From: DATHRK01 sp035513295
GTDB taxonomy: Bacteria; Gemmatimonadota; Gemmatimonadetes; Longimicrobiales; RSA9
Assembly: GCA_035513295.1 (NCBI GenBank)
Contig: DATKCH010000098.1
Span: 1 to 8,620, forward strand
Reading direction: 5' to 3'
DNA length: 8,620 bases
Both the position numbers and the translations under genes were made by a program. Under the pieces are notes generated by a model. That model made no database searches. It was not told where the DNA came from and saw only the letters and a program-made list of their open reading frames with translations. The first letter of the stretch is position 1; each line of letters begins with the position of its first letter. Shown here piece after piece: positions 6,735-8,620 of this stretch.

Positions 6735-7380
6735 GGGACGGCGCCGCGTCGCGAGCGAGCGAGAAGAGGCCCGGCAGCGCGCCCTCCGCCTGTGGCACGC
6801 GCCCGAAGGCCAGCGGCTCAAAGCCCCGAAGAAACGCGGCGTAGGGACCGGCCACCGGGGCGCCGGCGATCTCGCGCCGGTAGTCGCCCGGTGTCTTGGA
6901 CGTGTGGTACCGGATCAGGCCCGCGTCGGCGAATCGGCGCAGGACCGCCTGGTAGAGCGCGAGCGCGGCCTCGCGCGCTTGGCCCGAGGCCAGGTGCTGG
7001 CGCGCGCGGGCCTCCCACTCCTCGGCGGTGCGCTCGATGGCCGTGCCCGTCGTCGCTGGCTGGTCGCCGGGCGCGGACGCGCCGGCGGGTCTCCGCCGTC
7101 CTCGGCGACCCGAAACGAGGCGATGGGCCACCAGAACCGCGCCTACGGCCAGCGCGGCGATCGCGATCGCGTTGAGGATCGGACCGCCCGGCAGCGTCGG
7201 GACCTCGGGGATCAATCGACCCAGCGCTTCGACGATCCACCGAACGGCGCGCGCGAGGAGTCCTCGGGCGGGCTCCGCGCGGGCGGGCTGGAACTCCGGG
7301 CGAGCGAGCACTTCGAGCAACGCGTCCGCCACCTCCTCGGCGGAGGGCCGCGCTATCTGTCGCGGCGGCGAGGCGAGCAT
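6727..7380 (-). CDS. DUF4129 domain membrane protein
   Basis: This 217-residue protein is second in the operon. An N-terminal region with amphipathic helices leads to a single membrane helix at about 66-89, then a basic GRRGRRR stop-transfer stretch. The C-terminal DUF4129 domain (about 118-195) shows the family's pattern: EWEARARQHLASGQAREAAL, LYQAVLRRFADAGLIRYHTS, KTPGDYRRE and a final FLRGFEPLAFGR. The motif of a TPR-like helical pair followed by KT.(R/G)(E/D)Y is characteristic. Its role is unknown, but it is a standard member of MoxR-DUF58 clusters. The ATG at 7380 is well supported: an in-frame TAG lies two codons upstream. It begins 19 bases after the stop of the previous gene. No Shine-Dalgarno is evident. 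Confidence 0.88.
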   Translation of the reverse strand: MLASPPRQIARPSAEEVADALLEVLARPEFQPARAEPARGLLARAVRWIVEALGRLIPEVPTLPGGPILNAIAIAALAVGAVLVAHRLVSGRRGRRRPAGASAPGDQPATTGTAIERTAEEWEARARQHLASGQAREAALALYQAVLRRFADAGLIRYHTSKTPGDYRREIAGAPVAGPYAAFLRGFEPLAFGRVPQAEGALPGLFSLARDAAPSHG

Positions 7381-7399
7381 GCGCTACGGAGGGCGTCGC

Positions 7400-8311
7400 T
7401 CACGCCCGGCCGTCGAGCGAGTCGACCGCGCGCTCCAGGTCGAGGGCTTCGGTGGCGACCCGGCGGTCGTAGTAGAGAAGGACCAGGCACGCCACCAGGA
7501 ACGGGGTCGTCAGGATCGAAGCCAGGAAGCTGGCCATCCCCTGGAGCACCAGTTGCGCTCCGGTCATGTTGGCCCCCGCCGCGGGATCGAACATGGCGGC
7601 CGGCCCGGCGAGCATCATCGGCAGGCCCATCGTGGGAAGGATGATGATGAGCCAGGCGACGAGCAGCACCGCCGCGATCTTGAGCCTGCCGCCCCGGGAC
7701 AGTACGAACGAGCGCCGGACCGAGGCGATAGGCCCCTGCCCGTCGAGCACGACGAGGGGCAGCACCGCGAACAGCGAGGCGGCCAGAAGCGCGAGACCCA
7801 GCAGGAAGAGGAGGACCGCGGCCAGACCGCCACCCAGCGCGCCCACGCCCGCGCCCAGCTCGCCGCCGACGCTGCCCGCTAGCAGCGCGACGACCGTGAC
7901 CACCAAGAAGGTCGCGATGGACAGCCCGACCAGCGTCACCGCAGCCAACAGAAACGACACGAACCCGGCCCCGAGCAGCGCCGGAAACCTGCGCGCGGAG
8001 GACGCGTAGGCCTCCCCGATGCAGACATCGCGCCCGTCGGCGACGCGCGCGGCGGCGTGGGTCAGCGCGCCGTAGACGAGCGCGAGCGGGATGAGCGCGA
8101 GGAGGCCGGCGAGCCCGAGGCCGATGTCCGCCGCGGTGCTAGTCCCCTCGGGCGACAGGACGGCCAGCCAGAACCAGGAGCTGACCAGCGAGACCGGAGC
8201 CATCCCCACGACCGCGATGAGGACCAGTCCCACGAAGCGCGATCGGTAGAGCTGGAACGCGGCGTCGAGGATCTCCCCGATGGACCGGGGACGAAGGGCG
8301 ATCGAAGACAC
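7400..8311 (-). CDS. Six-helix integral membrane protein, GPDPase membrane-domain-like
   Basis: This 303-residue protein is the first gene of the operon. It begins with ALRPRSIGEILDAAFQLYRS (5-24), the N-terminal signature of proteins annotated as glycerophosphoryl diester phosphodiesterase membrane domain. About six hydrophobic spans follow (27-48, 63-85, 113-145, 160-187, 211-236, 257-281). The conserved SVRRSFVLSRGGRLKI (197-212) precedes the fifth, and the end is LLYYDRRVATEALDLERA. There is no catalytic GDPD domain, so the family name should not be read as an enzyme activity; a transport, scaffold or lipid role is possible. The start is GTG at 8311 without a Shine-Dalgarno, about 52 bases after the predicted transcription start. 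A GC-rich Gly/Ala/Val loop (146-163) could be a re-entrant or flexible segment. Confidence 0.85.
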   Translation of the reverse strand: MSSIALRPRSIGEILDAAFQLYRSRFVGLVLIAVVGMAPVSLVSSWFWLAVLSPEGTSTAADIGLGLAGLLALIPLALVYGALTHAAARVADGRDVCIGEAYASSARRFPALLGAGFVSFLLAAVTLVGLSIATFLVVTVVALLAGSVGGELGAGVGALGGGLAAVLLFLLGLALLAASLFAVLPLVVLDGQGPIASVRRSFVLSRGGRLKIAAVLLVAWLIIILPTMGLPMMLAGPAAMFDPAAGANMTGAQLVLQGMASFLASILTTPFLVACLVLLYYDRRVATEALDLERAVDSLDGRA

Positions 8312-8369
8312 GGCCGATTCGTTTGAGGATGGGGGCGAGCCGAGGCGAGAGCGGCCTGCGTCCTCGGGC

Positions 8370-8399
8370 AGTGTACGGGCGCGCTCCCGGGCCGGTCAA
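8370..8399 (-). promoter_or_regulatory. Sigma70-type promoter of the MoxR operon
   Basis: On the minus strand TTGACC (8399-8394) and TACACT (8375-8370) are separated by 18 bases. Both are close to consensus and stand out in this GC-rich sequence. Transcription would start near 8363, about 52 bases before the GTG at 8311. The -35 lies 29 bases beyond the terminator of the 16S gene, so the operon has its own promoter and need not depend on rRNA read-through. Confidence 0.7.
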
Positions 8400-8428
8400 T
8401 CCGGGCGCCGCAAACGCCGCAAATAAGT

Positions 8429-8465
8429 AACGGCCCCGGGCGCGCGCGAGCGCGCCGGGGCCGTT
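8429..8465 (-). terminator. Strong intrinsic terminator after 16S rRNA
   Basis: AACGGCCCCG (8429-8438) pairs perfectly with CGGGGCCGTT (8456-8465), and GCGCGC (8440-8445) with GCGCGC (8450-8455) around a four-base loop. A single bulged base lies at 8439. In the minus-strand RNA the 16-pair stem is followed by the T-rich ACTTATTTG. It sits just under 100 bases past the 16S 3' end and closes the rRNA transcript. Confidence 0.88.
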
Positions 8466-8522
8466 GCTTGCGAAACAGAAGCGTGAGAAGAGGAGAGGGA
8501 CGACCATCGAGAGGTTTCGGTG

Positions 8523-8538
8523 TGGGGGTTGCCCCCCA
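8523..8538 (-). other. Hairpin in the 16S rRNA trailer
   Basis: In minus-strand RNA, TGGGGG and CCCCCA form a six-pair stem closed by GCAA, a stable GNRA tetraloop. It starts about 24 bases after the mature 16S 3' end. The rest of the trailer (8466-8561) probably also contains the strand that pairs with the 16S leader for RNase III processing, but the leader is outside the window. Confidence 0.5.
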
Positions 8539-8559
8539 GGGACCTACTCCCCGTACTCG

Positions 8560-8620
<61 letters not shown>

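Noticed and set aside
6735..6821. 29-residue N-terminal extension of DUF4350 from the start at 6821
   Set aside because: The extension is Arg-rich, overlaps the conserved end of DUF4129 and precedes a clean start (MAEPGNRQLT plus membrane helix) with an 8-base coupled overlap.
5577..7882. Long plus-strand open frames opposite DUF4350, DUF4129 and the six-helix protein (up to 532 residues)
   Set aside because: The composition is that of reverse-complement shadows; the minus-strand frames carry clear family motifs and membrane helices.

Overview
GC-rich bacterial chromosomal DNA carrying an RNA-gene landmark at each side of a membrane-protein and ATPase cluster. The 3' end of a 16S rRNA gene, with its anti-Shine-Dalgarno CCTCC, shows the source is a bacterium. 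The gene set (MoxR ATPase, DUF58, DUF4350, DUF4129, a GPDPase-type membrane protein, RDD and SpoIIM domains), the very high GC3 and the sparse Shine-Dalgarno sites fit Gemmatimonadota or a similar high-GC phylum. This placement is an inference from gene content; the 59 visible bases of 16S cannot settle it.

Layout, left to right. (1) 1-914: the N-terminal 99 residues of a TetR-type repressor (minus strand, running off the left edge), divergent from a small multi-pass membrane protein gene (plus strand) that appears to carry a one-base frameshift near its 5' end. A palindrome in the shared gap could be the operator. (2) 982-1243: a complete tRNA-Ile(GAT) on the minus strand with its own sigma70-like promoter and an intrinsic terminator. 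(3) 1289-3148: a plus-strand single-ORF fusion of an RDD membrane protein and a SpoIIM-family membrane protein, probably translated from a leaderless mRNA. (4) 8399-3150: a tightly packed minus-strand operon of five genes: six-helix membrane protein, DUF4129, DUF4350, MoxR AAA+ ATPase and DUF58. It has a good promoter just after the rRNA terminator. Genes overlap by 8 and 4 bases or are separated by 19 and 28 bases. (5) 8427-8620: the 16S rRNA 3' end, its trailer hairpin and a strong intrinsic terminator.

The MoxR/DUF58 pair is the expected core. AAA+ MoxR proteins act as chaperone-like remodelling ATPases together with vWA-fold partners such as DUF58 proteins. The surrounding DUF4350, DUF4129, RDD and SpoIIM membrane proteins are their usual neighbours, and probably form or service an envelope complex of unknown substrate. 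Here the RDD-SpoIIM member is fused, transcribed towards the operon, and its stop codon lies one base from that of DUF58.

The most notable feature is the rRNA arrangement. The 16S gene ends in its own terminator and is followed by protein genes, with no 23S or 5S in the next 8.5 kb. A tRNA-Ile(GAT), the tRNA normally found in the 16S-23S spacer, sits alone 7.5 kb downstream on the same strand. This indicates an unlinked rRNA locus, possibly from a broken ancestral operon. I see no CRISPR array, insertion sequence, phage gene or defence system.
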